The notes beneath the pieces were generated by a model, which worked only from the letters and a program-made list of their open reading frames with translations, did no database searches and was not told the origin of the DNA. The position numbers and the translations under genes are program-made. A DNA stretch of 64,000 nucleotides from Apricaphanius iberus (Eukaryota; Chordata; Actinopteri; Cyprinodontiformes; Aphaniidae): assembly GCA_028564705.1 (NCBI GenBank), contig JAPXFQ010000189.1:992001-1056000 (forward strand), written 5' to 3'. Positions 15,755-26,439 of the stretch are shown in pieces (position 1 is the first letter of the stretch; the number at the start of each line of letters is the position of its first letter).

Positions 15755-18700
15755 GGCAGCCATCTATATTCATGTCTATAAATTAGCTAATCAACCACAG
15801 CCCAAACATTAAAATTGTGATATTAACAGTAGAGGATTATATCGTACGATAAACTTTTTTATGTCGTACAATATATATCGTAGTATAGCACAGCACTAGC
15901 CAGAGGGAGGAGCTTGCCGTTAAAATTGAAACAAAGACCTCATGGTCACCTCATCTTTGTTCATCCCCTCACCTTCATTTGAAACACCAGGACTGGCCAC
16001 TGCTGCTCCTGTTGCTGAACTATAATCACAGCAGTGGGTTCCTGAAACTGCTTAAAGTCGACAAATAAATGTTAGTTGTCTTCAGGCTTACAGCCTGACC
16101 TGATTTGCGCTTTGTGATGACTTGTATCAAGGCTAGTCTAATCTGAATGGCCTGGGCTCGTTGCAATGCTGCCAACTCTCTCTGACCCAAAAAGCGAATT
16201 AATATCATACTGATGTCATCAATAATGTGGCGGTCTTCATTTTCTCCTCCGACATTCAATACAAATAAAACCAGTTTGCAATAAAAAAGTGTGCAAACAT
16301 TTCGAAATGAAACATTAGTGGGGAAAAAATAATTTTCATGGGCCCCTCTCCCTCCTCAAGCCGTGGGTATGTCAGGTCCACTTTTCCCCTATATGAGCAT
16401 GGTAGTAGAGGGTATTGGTAGTAGGGCCCAAAAATGTTATTTCAAAATTATTGGGCCCTCTACCAATATAGAGTAAATATATTTTGTTATATCGTTGTTA
16501 CAAACTGCAACTTGGAGAATTAGTCCCAACTTCATGTCAGTATCAGTTCTCCACATAGAAGTCCCCCTCTAGGAGTTGCAAAATGGTTCATTTCGCTCGA
16601 CAGCGACCGTTAACACCAGCAAGCCAGTGTTGCCAACTTACCCACATTGTTGCTATTTCTAAAGACTTTTCAGACCCCCTTAACGACTTTTTTTAAAGCA
16701 CCTAGCGACAAATCTAGTGACATTTCTGACAACCCTTAGCTACTTTCTGTGATATATAAAATATATATACAGTTTTTTGTGTTGGAGGAGAAAAAGAAAA
16801 CTGTAACATTATTGATGACACCAATATGCTAACAATGGAAGATGTTGGCTCAAAAGTCTTTGAATTCTCCGGGATCTGCGTTTTCTCTCTTTTCTCTTTG
16901 TTTTTTTTCCTTTCTTTGTCATTTGGCAACAATTTTTGCAAAAAATTGGTGAGTTTGTGTGGATGACTAATATGCCCAAAATTTTAAGTAAATACAGAAA
17001 TAAATCTGTAGTTTAAAAAAACAATAAGTGACAGTAAAAAAACTGAAAAAATTGTGTGATGAATTGATAGTTGAAATCTCAACTGAAATGACTAGCTTAC
17101 CTCTTGACATAAATTGATTCAGAAGAAACTAATCCTGTCAGTGATGACTATTCACTGCTGATGTGAAAACTTTAATAAAGAGATTGCTTTACAGTTTTGG
17201 TACATAAGCAAATTTAAGTTCCCCCTGCAGTTCATGTAGAAATGTAAATAATTTCACCAATCACATGCAATTACTATTTTATAACTTTAGTATGTAGGGG
17301 AGTGATGCCAAGGTCATCCTCAGCTCCCCCTGGAAAGGTCATAATCCCATGTGCCTGACCTGGTCACCTGAATCATGCTCAAGATTACGTCACGTTGTTG
17401 CGTTGTTTACCCGAGATGGAATATAGCACCATATCGCACTACAGAACATAGATGAGAAAGAAGGTGAACAAAAGGTTGGAATATTCTAAATTCAGCCTAT
17501 TGGGTATCAGTTCTCCACATAGGAGTCCCCCCTTAAAATAAAGATACCAAAAACAATGCTGAAGACTGTGTACATTGGAGTTTGTAACATTAACCCTCTG
17601 ATCATGACAGCTAAAAAGGTGCAATACAAACATTTTTCTTCAAACTCAAGTAATGCTGGAGAAATCTTAGGTTTGGTGTGCTGTGAAAGGGATTTACAGA
17701 TCAGTGTGTTGATTTACAGTGTTGTTCCCGAACGAGTCCATTAAACGATCTTTCATTAACTTGTTCATATTTTTTGTGAACATGAACTAAACTCACTCAC
17801 TTTGGTCTGATGAACGTTATAGTTAACACACTCATTCACAATTCTGGTGTCTTTGCTAAACTTTGCTGGCAGGTTCAAGAAGCTACTCCGGACATCAAAA
17901 ACTGCAGCACAAGTGTTAACTGAATGGGGGCAACAGTTGGAAAATGTCAGGGAAATCCGTCACCATAAAATTTTTTGGGGAAAAAGAACTATAAACTAGT
18001 TATTTTTTGAAATTGTGAACTTAGTTAAAAGAAATTGAATTATGAACTATGAACTGAACTATTTCATTTTAAAATATGTGAACTGAACTTATACTCAGAT
18101 ATTTTAACTAAATACATGATAAAAGGTTTCTTTTTACGGCAAAGATAAAGTGTTTATATTCACTACTCAGAAGAGGAGTGACCTTACCAGATGTTAAACC
18201 AGACTTACTTTAGGTGAAGCCTACTACAGATTGACACAAATGAAAAACTTTCAAGGCATCAAAATGCACGCGGAAATGCCGAAGTTTCTCATGCATAGGT
18301 AAGACATTGCTAATGTTAGTTGTCGGTTAAACAGCTTTGCAATACTTGATGAGGGCACTGATAATGACCCATCAACCACACCGAGTAAAATCCTCCTGCT
18401 CTGTCCAGTATAGAAGGCTGACTTTCACCGCTGCGGTGAGTTGCTATTATAAAGACTGTTCTAGCTAGCTTTCTGACATAGGTCTCCAACCATTCACCTT
18501 AGTCAAATACACACGCTGTGAAATCTGTCGGATGCTTATGTAAAGGTACAAAAACTTTTTGTTGACTTTGACCCATATTTTGTTACATTTATTTTTCCTT
18601 TAGTGTTTTGATTTAAAAATATTTTGTTATAAAATAAACTTACAAAAGTACAAAATAGTCCTTATCCTGTAAGATTCGTCACTGGACATAATGTTGGCTG

Positions 18701-19314
18701 GTCATGCCTACGAACCTGGCATCTGAATGGCTTAAAATTAGGTTTTGTTGTTCCAACTACAACCTCCACACACTAGATGTCGCCTTGGTGCCCATGTTCC
18801 ATATTCAACATTTAAATATGTTGGATTTATTATTACCCTTTTTTATATTCCATCATGTGTTGGTTTCTATCAAAGTTTAATATTTCTAGTCCAAACTTTA
18901 AAAAGATTTGAACTCCCATCCATTATTTGTCTGTCATAGGAGTAAGTCTGTAAAATTTGCTTTATTGTTTTGTGTTTTCAGCTGTTCAGATGATGGCAGA
19001 GGCACACCTGAAGTCTCTTGAAAGAGAAGAGCTCTCTTCTGGAGAGGAAGAGGATCAACAACAAGACGATGAGGACAAACAGCAGACAGCATCAGCTATG
19101 AGTGAGTGTTACAGAATTTCCTGCTAATACTGAAAATTTCTCTTAACAGAAAATTTTTGAAAGTTATTTAGAATTTGAAACTTCTTTTAAACCAGATTCA
19201 AGAGAAGAAAGCAAACCACCCACAGGTCTTTGTGACCACCTGGGAAGTTCAGCCACAAGAGCCCACCTCTTCAAAGATGAGACTACAGAACTGGAGGGGT
19301 CAAAGGGAGAATGA
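1..19314 (+). CDS. ppp1r1b: DARPP-32, PP1/PKA regulatory inhibitor (5' partial)
   Basis: DARPP-32 is a cytosolic phosphoprotein. When PKA phosphorylates its N-terminal threonine it inhibits protein phosphatase 1, integrating dopamine and cAMP signals. Exons seen: 1-53 (5' cut by the window; ends LDPRQVEM, donor gtgagg), 12945-13028, 15127-15202, 18982-19101 and 19196-19314 (stop tga 19312-19314). Phases join cleanly and give 149 residues in the window. Exon 2 begins IRRRRPTPATLF, the family PKA/PP1-inhibitor motif with its threonine intact. Exons 3-4 join as YQPPSLKAVQMMAEAHL, matching the human TPPSLKAVQ region. Exon 4 then has an acidic stretch after SSGEEED, a CK2-like site. The PP1-docking KIQF motif should lie just upstream; only the last two bases of its Phe codon appear to be present. 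Human DARPP-32 is about 205 residues; this one would be about 160, with a short divergent C-terminus. The last exon is the least certain. Position near pnmt supports ppp1r1b rather than ppp1r1a or ppp1r1c. Confidence 0.88.
2347..2408. repeat. Long hairpin (23-bp stem, 16-nt loop)
   Basis: Bases 2347-2369 and 2386-2408 are inverted copies with one mismatch (core AACATTGTAAT / ATTACAATGTT, flanked by A8 and T8). The loop is 2370-2385. It could be a short palindromic transposon remnant; a small-RNA hairpin is less likely given the A/T tracts. Confidence 0.7.
3340..3450. mobile_element. hAT-like terminal fragment
   Basis: The stretch contains gactaatcgg and agattagtcgata, followed by gtggcagcccta. 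The motif 'agggctgccac ... gactaat' is common at the ends of teleost hAT-type elements. Similar wording recurs at 52960-53020 (aactaattgtggcagccctt). Outer boundaries and target duplications were not resolved. Confidence 0.45.
7015..7975 (-). pseudogene. L2-type LINE, 3' part with decayed ORF2 C-terminus
   Basis: The minus-strand frame at 7659-7973 reads LHWLP-like, then PYEPSQSLRSSGS, then YYGPHLWNRL and FKSRLKTHLF. This is the characteristic C-terminal tail of ORF2 in fish L2/CR1-clade LINEs. The plus-strand end near 7015-7045 (aactttatttataaagcgcttttc) looks like the reverse complement of the usual 3' tail. The copy is interrupted by stops and is inactive. It lies in the first intron of ppp1r1b, antisense to the gene. 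Confidence 0.75.
8181..8664. repeat. Pair of about 75-bp direct repeats within the LINE region
   Basis: Positions 8181-8258 and 8589-8664 are near-identical direct repeats. Both begin aacaaacagacac, contain gaccgacagtgag and run into ctcctcctcataac. About 400 bp separate the starts. A smaller internal repetition (agttacaaat.ttcctccttt) sits at 8260-8360. The block interrupts the L2 remnant, suggesting nested insertion or local duplication. Confidence 0.65.
8985..9770 (-). pseudogene. L2-type LINE, reverse transcriptase N-terminal fragment
   Basis: The minus-strand frame at 9401-9679 reads FKAAVVRPLHKK, then NYRPVSNLPFLSKVLEK and LQSGFRVNHSTELALL. These are the first reverse-transcriptase blocks of fish L2-like elements. 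It probably belongs to the same insertion as the C-terminal tail at about 7.7 kb, with the intervening part degraded and interrupted. Confidence 0.75.
12150..12486 (+). mobile_element. Retroelement 3' end
   Basis: The stretch ends in cccctcggggatcaataaagtatctttgaatttgaat. This stem-forming 'cctcggg ... aataaagta' tail followed by a short A/T-rich repeat is typical of many teleost non-LTR retroelement 3' termini. The 5' boundary is uncertain. Similar tails in reverse orientation appear near 24370-24400 and 29845-29875. Confidence 0.5.
13497..13605. mobile_element. Tc1-like transposon terminal fragment
   Basis: The run 'ggctttgcaaaagtattcacacc ... ttgtcacatta.taccacaaact ... ttttattggaattttatgt' is the terminal region of a common teleost Tc1-like family. 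No complete transposase lies beside it. A separate hAT-like motif (agggctgcacaattaatcg) follows at about 13606. Confidence 0.6.
13843..14357. mobile_element. Nonautonomous DNA transposon with imperfect terminal inverted repeats
   Basis: The left end reads ggctgcatctgaatacgtcg ... agcagtatgcgagc. The right end, reverse-complemented, reads ccctgcatccgaatct ... agtatgtactgcatgc. The ends therefore form imperfect inverted repeats around about 500 bp without coding sequence. It lies in the intron after exon 2 (12945-13028) of ppp1r1b. Exact ends and target duplication were not fixed. Confidence 0.45.
14455..14575. repeat. Interspersed repeat fragment
   Basis: The phrase 'acttatatagcgcttttcaagtcatactgagcactcaaagtgctttacattgaagccacattc' is a familiar teleost dispersed repeat. 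The orientation of the parent element is not clear. Confidence 0.5.
15719..15752 (+). repeat. Poly-T tract
   Basis: An uninterrupted run of more than 30 T follows 'ggtcttag'. It may be the poly-A tail of a minus-strand retroposed sequence, but no recognisable element body adjoins it. Confidence 0.8.
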
Positions 19315-19561
19315 CAAAAAATAAAGAACAGGCAAAGATTTTTGTAGGGAACCTACATGTGCAGCACATGCATGGACCTTTTTTGCGTGTGCATGGATTT
19401 GTTGGGTGTGTTGGGTCTTCAGATGTGTGCATGCATGCAACAATAAGACTGAGTGTGGAAAAAAAGGGCAGAGGGAACAGACGAACATTGAGGGGGAATA
19501 TAAATGAGCAGATATGGCTAAAGTTTAGCCAGAGACCTGGGAAGGAAAACACGTCTCAACC

Positions 19562-19567
19562 AATAAA
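19562..19567 (+). terminator. Candidate polyadenylation signal of ppp1r1b
   Basis: AATAAA lies 248 bases after the ppp1r1b stop codon. Another AATAAA occurs at 19320-19325, only six bases past the stop and so less likely to be the main one. Confidence 0.45.
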
Positions 19568-21493
19568 GCTGGAGAAATATTTCAGATCAGCTCGAAATAC
19601 ACCTTAAAAAATCAAAACACTTAAAGATTTTCAGTATAGTACAATTGTTAGTCCTATTTTACTTTCTTGGTTTACAAATGGGGTAGGGTATTATAGTATA
19701 TTTAGGATTTAATTACTGATTCTCATAGAGAAGAAGGTCATTATTCCAGCATAATGTTCCTGTTAAAAATATTGAGAACACCGGGATGACAGACGTCAGA
19801 GCAGCAAGATATCTACTGGACGTCCTAGCCTTGAAGGGCTGCTTCATGTTTAATATCAGACTGGCATGAACCTGTTCTTCAGGAGCTGAAAAAGAATAGG
19901 TGCTGTAAAGATAAAACTAGCTGAATACTATTTAAGTATTTGGTTAGAAGGGTTGCATAGGGAATCCACGGAGGAGCTCTGTTCCATCCATCTTCTGGCC
20001 AGACATTTAACAACCAAAAAATACTTAAATGCCTTTGAGGACTCAGTTTAATCTTATTTTGGAAGACTGATAATTTTCAGCCATGCTACTAATAAAGCTA
20101 ACATGGTAGGAAGAGATAACAGATGATCACATCTGCACAGCTGCCATAGTAAATATCACTGGGACTAATGCAACTAATAATGTTAATGCTGCCATGTTTA
20201 TATCACTATGGACAAGCTTTTGTAACATGATACTGTAATTATGTAAAATGTTACTTGGTCACAGATTTAACTGCCAGTTTCTGAAGGAAATCTTACATGG
20301 TTAAACTAATTACCTGAAAATAGTGATTTTTCATTTATTAACCCGTATTTAACTGATGCATTCACTCTAAATAAAACACTTAAAATAGAATGTTGCTTTC
20401 AGTTGGATTAAACATCACGTGAACAAAAACAATGCTTTTTTTCCCTTATATTCATCATCTAGCTGGCTAAATATTATATAATGACATAGTTGCTGTGGTT
20501 TATTTTATTTTAGGTAATGATTCTGTTTAATTCATTCAAGTAATCCCAATTAATAATCAATGCCAAATCAAGGCACTATACAGGAAAACAGATCTAATTC
20601 ATAAAGAGGAAGCTCAATGCAATCAGAACACTGTTTCAGGTGCAGGTACTTATATCCCAATTCAAAACTAGTCATAATAAAAAGCATTAAAGTTAATGTT
20701 ATTGAACTGATTTTTTTTTTTTTTTACTCAGTTTATCTGTGCCTTATACCATTATCTTTTGATCGTCTAAAACATTTAGGTGTGACAAAAAAAGTCAAGC
20801 CAGAAGTAATCTGCAGTGGAGCAGATACTTTATCTCAGCATGTAATGCTGCGGTCTTGACTCTTTCCTCCAAGTGGTTGTACAATCACTGACTCTCAAAC
20901 GTGACTGCAACACCTCACATGTTGGCCTCGTATGGGAACTCAGGATGGAATGGAAATCCGACCACATGAGACAATCTGACGTTTGTTTCACATGTGCGAG
21001 TGGATATAAGGGGACATCTAGTGTTCATTTGGTCTAATTACACAAGACATACAGAGAAATTTCACCCCAGGGATAACATACTCTTTTAACATTTTAGCAC
21101 TATTTTATTTTCAGGTTTCCTACATTGATGTTATACTTTCTCAATATCTAATAAATAAGACATAGACTTTATTTTTATTTTTTGTGGATAAAATACAGAA
21201 TGGATAGATCCAACTCTATCTCAAATAAAATTAATAAATATACGTGTTTTGACCGTATTACAGGTTCGTGTGGTAGCAAATGATCTTAAAACTGTAGTAG
21301 TTAAGTTTCACCAGCAGGGGGCAATCGTTAACCATGTTCCTCACAATAAAGTCTGAGAAACTTTTAACCCATATATTTTGTCTTTTGAGGAATTGTTTAT
21401 CTTCAGACTCAGTTCTAAAATTGTGACAAATTTTGTGACTTAAGCACCACATTAAAACATATTTCTCACACCAAAAAAACAAACAAACCTGAA
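19568..21493. other. Intergenic, between convergent ppp1r1b and pnmt
   Basis: About 1.9 kb of AT-rich sequence separates the two convergent 3' ends. I see no exon, RNA gene or clear repeat in it. In the human region two genes, STARD3 and TCAP, lie between PPP1R1B and PNMT. I see no START-domain or telethonin-like frame here. Confidence 0.6.
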
Positions 21494-21499
21494 TTTATT
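21494..21499 (-). terminator. Candidate polyadenylation signal of pnmt
   Basis: The minus strand reads AATAAA about 70 bases after the pnmt stop codon. Confidence 0.6.
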
Positions 21500-21568
21500 T
21501 GACTGCAAATCAGCTTATATTTGACTAATATTTAAATAGATTAGCTGAATCCATGGCAATCAACTTAT

Positions 21569-23763
21569 TTAATCTTTCTTAGCCTTTACGAAAAAAACCC
21601 CGGTCACATCATCGACTCCAACCCGCATATCCTGAGGCAGAGTGTAGACTTCAAGCCTGATCAGTGTATAACCACTTTCCTTCAAACTATTACAGACCTG
21701 GGCCTCGTTCAGGGGGACCACAGGGATTCTTACACCAGGACCACCAAAATAATAACTCTCTCCCAAGGCTCCAATCAGCAAAAGATGACCACCAGGATGA
21801 AGAAGCTTTCCAATGTGACCTAGCGCCCTGGTAAAGGCAGGAAGGTCGGGGCTAACACTCTCCAGACAGAAGCAGGACACCAGGCAGTCAGCCCCAGCTG
21901 CAGGAAGGGTGTCAGGGGCCAGAGGCTGAGAGCAGTGCACGTCGACAGGGACGATGTCTGAGATGACGTGACGAAGCCGGCCAGCTTTCTCAGGCCAAGC
22001 TGAGGGTCTGGTAAAAACACAACAGCAGACTAATCAACTTGGATCCAATTATGCAGCACATACAGTATCATACACCTAGAATGTGTTCTATTAGTATTTT
22101 ATGCATTAGAGCAAGTCCTTGACTGCAATTATCCCCCGTCTAAACACATCAAATAATTAGGTCACTAGCAGTACTCTATGAAACATCCACGCTGAGAAAG
22201 AAAAGCACTGCAGCAAAGGTTCACCCTATACACATGGTGGCAGCATCATGGTGGGAGGGAGCTTTTCTTCTGTCACATTTTGTCAAGTTTTAACCACAAG
22301 CTTCATTGTGTTTCCTTTGGATGTTATAGTTTAACTCAAAGTGGTAACACATGGTTTTCAAAATACTTTTGAATTTCTACTCAGCCCCTCCAAGGTAATA
22401 GATTGTAGGTGCAGTTCCGAGTTATATGGGATACGTATCAATCAGCTTTGCAAGCCTAGAGACTAAAATTGTTCTTAACAAAATATCTAAAGCTCAGTCC
22501 AAAGGACGAGTCACATTTTTAAGGTCTTAACACATACTGGACCCTTCAACATACATTCGTTTTTATCTAATCATTTCTATTATACCTACGGTGGTGTGTT
22601 TACTTCTAAAAACTTAAACTCCACTCCAGACTCAAGTTCTTTGCTGATTTTCTTCCAGGATTGTCCTGTATTTATTTTCAACTTCCCATAATCTCTGACT
22701 AGACTCTCTGTCCCTTCCTCCGGTGAGAAATTGCAACACCATGTGTCCCCACAGGGGCTATGTTTTCAATGTAATGAGAAGTATTAGCTTTCCTCAGCAC
22801 TTTAAGTATTTTTTTTTTTTTTTACAGAGTGCAGACCAGAACATCTAGGATTAAATTCAGTTCAGACAGATTAATCAACTAGATGAGTTCTGTAGACAAT
22901 TATTGCACTGGGTTTTACTCAGGAGTATCAAAAAAGGGGATGAATACATTTGTACGGTGCACTGTCAGAGGTTTTTAAAAGTTTAACAATCATTTGTGTG
23001 TTCCTCTTTACTTCTACCCCATAAAATCTCCTGAAATCACATTCAAGTTAGAGTTTCTAAAATATCAAAATGTGCAAAAAAATATTTTATTAAAGCACTG
23101 AAGTCTTTTTTTTCCATACCGTCTGCCCTCCAGCCTGCAGACATGCTCTAAGTATGGAGTCCAGTCCAGGCTGCATCCTCCCTCATTCTGGATCCAGCGC
23201 CTCAGCTCCTGTCGGTTGACCTCCAAGAAATCTGTCAGGATCAGTTTGTTGAAAACTTCACAGCCACTCATCACCTGATACAAAGTGGGTCCTGTGCCGA
23301 TGTCCACCAGGAGCTCACCGCTCATATCACCTGGATGAGAGATAGAGTAGAAAAAAGAAGAAAAGTACCAGCCAAGACGTTTTAGAGTACTGCAAAAGTG
23401 CACAATTTTTAACCAAGTCGGATATGATTTTAGAAGAAAGTTCTGATTAAACAGTAGCAAAATGTTAATTTAAACCTTATTATTCATAAAGAACAACGCT
23501 GAAGCTTCTGGGTTTGTGCAGTATGCAGTAAACACAAAAATTATAGGTTATCTATTCTATAGAAATGGCACTATGACAAGCACATTACCTTCAGTGAAAG
23601 CTCTGTGTAGACAGGCCAGTTTCCAAGGGACAATGCTGTCTTTTCTGGCAAAATCAGCCCGTGGCGGAGTGTAGTTGTATTGAAGATATGCTGCAGGATC
23701 AAATTTCTGGTAACAGGCTGCCATAGCAGCTATGCCATTCTCTTTTCCCTTTACCTCCATCAT
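21569..23763 (-). CDS. pnmt: Phenylethanolamine N-methyltransferase
   Basis: PNMT uses S-adenosylmethionine to methylate noradrenaline to adrenaline in the cytosol of chromaffin cells and some neurons. Three minus-strand exons: 23589-23763, 23120-23330 and 21569-22007 (stop 21569-21571). They join in phase into 274 codons; human PNMT has 282. Exon 1 has FDPAAYLQYNYTPPRADF and VPWKLACL. Exon 2 carries the SAM-binding segment LVDIGTGPTLYQV and the TDFLEVNRQEL motif. Exon 3 has FCLESVSPDL, HPGGHLLLIGALGES and GVDDVTGVFF. The residues matching human Lys57, Glu185, Glu219 and Asp267 of the active site appear present. The start is the first of two adjacent ATGs, about 70 bases below a TATA box. The related enzymes NNMT and INMT are the alternatives, but sequence and the neighbouring ppp1r1b favour PNMT. 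Intron 2 contains a Tc1-like remnant. Confidence 0.94.
22180..23050 (+). mobile_element. Decayed Tc1-like transposon in pnmt intron 2
   Basis: The sequence near 22234 (tggtggcagcatcatggtggg) matches the transposase GGSIM(L)WG region of Tc1-like elements in plus orientation. The sequence near 22935-22965 (gatgaatacatttgtacggtgcac) resembles the downstream part of the same family. All frames are broken, so this is an old copy. Confidence 0.55.
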
Positions 23764-23832
23764 ATACTTTTCTTAGCTCTGTCTCGGTGTTTGGCCAGTG
23801 GTCAGGTGTACTGCAGCCGCTTGAAAGTTGAC

Positions 23833-23839
23833 TTATATA
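23833..23839 (-). promoter_or_regulatory. TATA box of pnmt
   Basis: The minus strand reads TATATAA, about 70 bases upstream of the pnmt ATG. Spacing fits a short 5' untranslated region in exon 1. Confidence 0.6.
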
Positions 23840-26306
23840 CCTGTGTGTGTGGTTGTATTTATGCTATTAAGCGTGCATATGTACTTTGGGCCACTCTTGC
23901 AGAGATAGCAATCCTTTTTGCTTTTTGGCTTCAGCTACCTGATAGCATTTGTTAACTTGCTCTGTGTTTTTGCCCTGCAGCACTGATACCATCAGATTAG
24001 GGACTTTCCTCCAACACTACAGCCATTAATGGACTACTCCCATGGCCTTTCAGATCATTCACTGCAGTCTAAAAGGTACATTTTTAGGACAAATGATTGA
24101 TATCTTGGTTCGAGAGAAATTTACTTGGTACTGATTTTATGTAGAGGGAAATGTATGTTGAGGCGAATAAATCTGTCAACACCAAAAAGTATCTGTTAAC
24201 AAAATACAAGTGAAATAAAATCCTAAATAAAAGACATGTAGGCTACTACAAAAGAAAATAAAATTGAAAATACTTTAAACCTTGTTACACAATATGTATT
24301 TCCGAGTCATAATAACCATGTTGGATTCTGCAGAACGTAATTCAGCTCAAATTCAATTCAAATTCCTAAATACTTTATTTATCCTAGAGGGAAATTAAGT
24401 AATTAAGCTTAAAGTAATTAAGTAATTAAGCTTAACCTGAGTCAGGAGAAAGTTCTGGTGCTGTGGAAGACCTACCAATTTGTCATCTATCAGTCATAAA
24501 TGATTATAAACCTGTTTCCCTAATACTCTACATTATTATTGCAGGAGAGACATATGCCAACCAACCTGAGTGAGTAAACAAGTCCCTTTCAGGACCCAAT
24601 TCAGTTTTAATTTGATATATTTAATCTTATTGTTTTGAGTGAAGGTATTAACAGGTTTTTGTTCAGATTATTACTGTATTTAGCTTATTCCATCTTCATG
24701 CCAATTCTGACCATCATCACCAGAGCATGATACTCCTATCATCATAGCCCACAATGTGCTCAGGGTGACGTTCTAATACAGTTATACTTACTGTCTAGTC
24801 TAGATAAATCCAACCAGTGGTTAGGAAAAAAAAAAATATTGGGAAAGGTTTAACGTCACTACAGTCACTACAGTGAGACGCTCTGATTGGTTGATACCCG
24901 GGTGACGCCGCTGAATGTTCAGCTAACTGAACCTCTGTGTTGCTGGCTTTTGCCGCTTTGAATCTTTAAATGCAGGAAAATTTTCAGGAAAAGCCTCTCC
25001 GACGGCCTAAACCAGACTAAACGGGATCTGACGTTCTTGATTTTGACGTTTTGGGAGGTGTGAACGCACCAATCTCTATGTTTGCTCTCTCTCACAGCTG
25101 CACCCTGCTTCCAATCAGCCACCTGTCTTTTGTCATTAATCAAACTCCTCTGTAAGTTCCTTGACTTATATTGTTCTTCACTGGATCCTTCCATTAATAT
25201 GTCCATTACTTGTATATTTCCTGATCTCAGCATCATGCCCTGTTCATACTGTTCTTGTTTTGTACATGTTTAATTCTTCTGGTCATCATACGCATTCTGA
25301 GGTCCTGTCTGCAATTTGGTCCAGCTTCAAACCCACATTTTATAAAACCACTTGCAGCTGCAAGTTGAGCAGCTTGGTTAAATGTCTCAGTGACAGACCT
25401 TTTTGTAAGGTAACTAAAACTCAAATGATTTGATCAAGTCTTCTGTCACCCATATAGACACATATGTCATTAGTGCTAGAGATAAGGAAATAGGGGCTCA
25501 AAACTAAGAATATTTGTCAAAGTCCAATCTAGAAAGAAATTAAGACACCAGTTTGTTTTTTGAGGTCTATTATAGTGTTGGGTCTGCCCCTGAATATATG
25601 AAATTATATCTAACCAGCAGGAACGTCAGACCCCCAGACGAAAAACAGTGCGACACCGCCGCACCATGAGCGATCAAGAACCGTCTCTCTCTCTCTCTCT
25701 GCTCTCAGTCTTGGAGGGCTGGCATTCGATAAAAACACGTCGGTTGGTCAAAGCGCCAACTCGCCAACCCATCCTGGATTCTATACATCTCCAGGGATGA
25801 ATGAGCAGCTGAGCGCGTACAGGAAGCCCCCAGAGTGACATGGCTGTCACAGCTTCCGGCCGATGATCATTTTTATGGTTTGTTTATGTAGCAGGTAGCT
25901 TTAGCCACTGAGCATAGCAATTAGCCGAACCGAATTAGCGGGTAATGAACTTAGGTTGTGTTTTGTGTGGTAGAATTATTTAATAAATTGTAAACTGAAT
26001 CAGATCTTTGTTTCTTTTATTTGAGTGTGTGTGTTTGAATCATTGCAAAAGGGCTTACCCTTCAGATAAATGATATCTGGTAAATCATTGATAATTAGCT
26101 ATAAAACTGCTGTTTGATAGTTTATCTCTGATACATATTTTTACCGGTTCAAAACTGGTTTGCGCCCCATTTAGATAAATAATATAAAGGAATAATACAT
26201 TAATATTTAATGAATTTTTTAATTTAATATTCCCAATATAACCAGATATACAATAACCAATAACTTTCTTTTTACAATAGGAAGAAAAAAATACCAAATT
26301 ACCAAA

Positions 26307-26336
26307 TTACCAAACGCAATTTGGTGCGTTTGGTAA
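26307..26336. repeat. Perfect 12-bp hairpin
   Basis: TTACCAAACGCA (26307-26318) is followed by six bases and its exact reverse complement TGCGTTTGGTAA (26325-26336). Two partial upstream copies of 'accaaatt' precede it. Function unknown; it may be the centre of a small palindromic element. Confidence 0.75.
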
Positions 26337-26439
26337 AAAAAAATCTTGACTCGCCTGGTCATTTGTTATCCACCATTTTTGCACTTTTTTGAGTTAGATG
26401 AGGCAAAGACTGAACTATGTGGCCAAAGTAACAAGAAGT

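Noticed and set aside
19311..19607. 98-codon frame overlapping the ppp1r1b stop
   Set aside because: It starts at the ATG that overlaps the ppp1r1b stop and lies in the 3' untranslated region. The reverse strand is also open, and no family is recognised.
21569..23763. NNMT or INMT as the identity of the methyltransferase
   Set aside because: The exon 1 NYTPPRADF, the GVDDVTGVFF ending and linkage to ppp1r1b all fit PNMT better.
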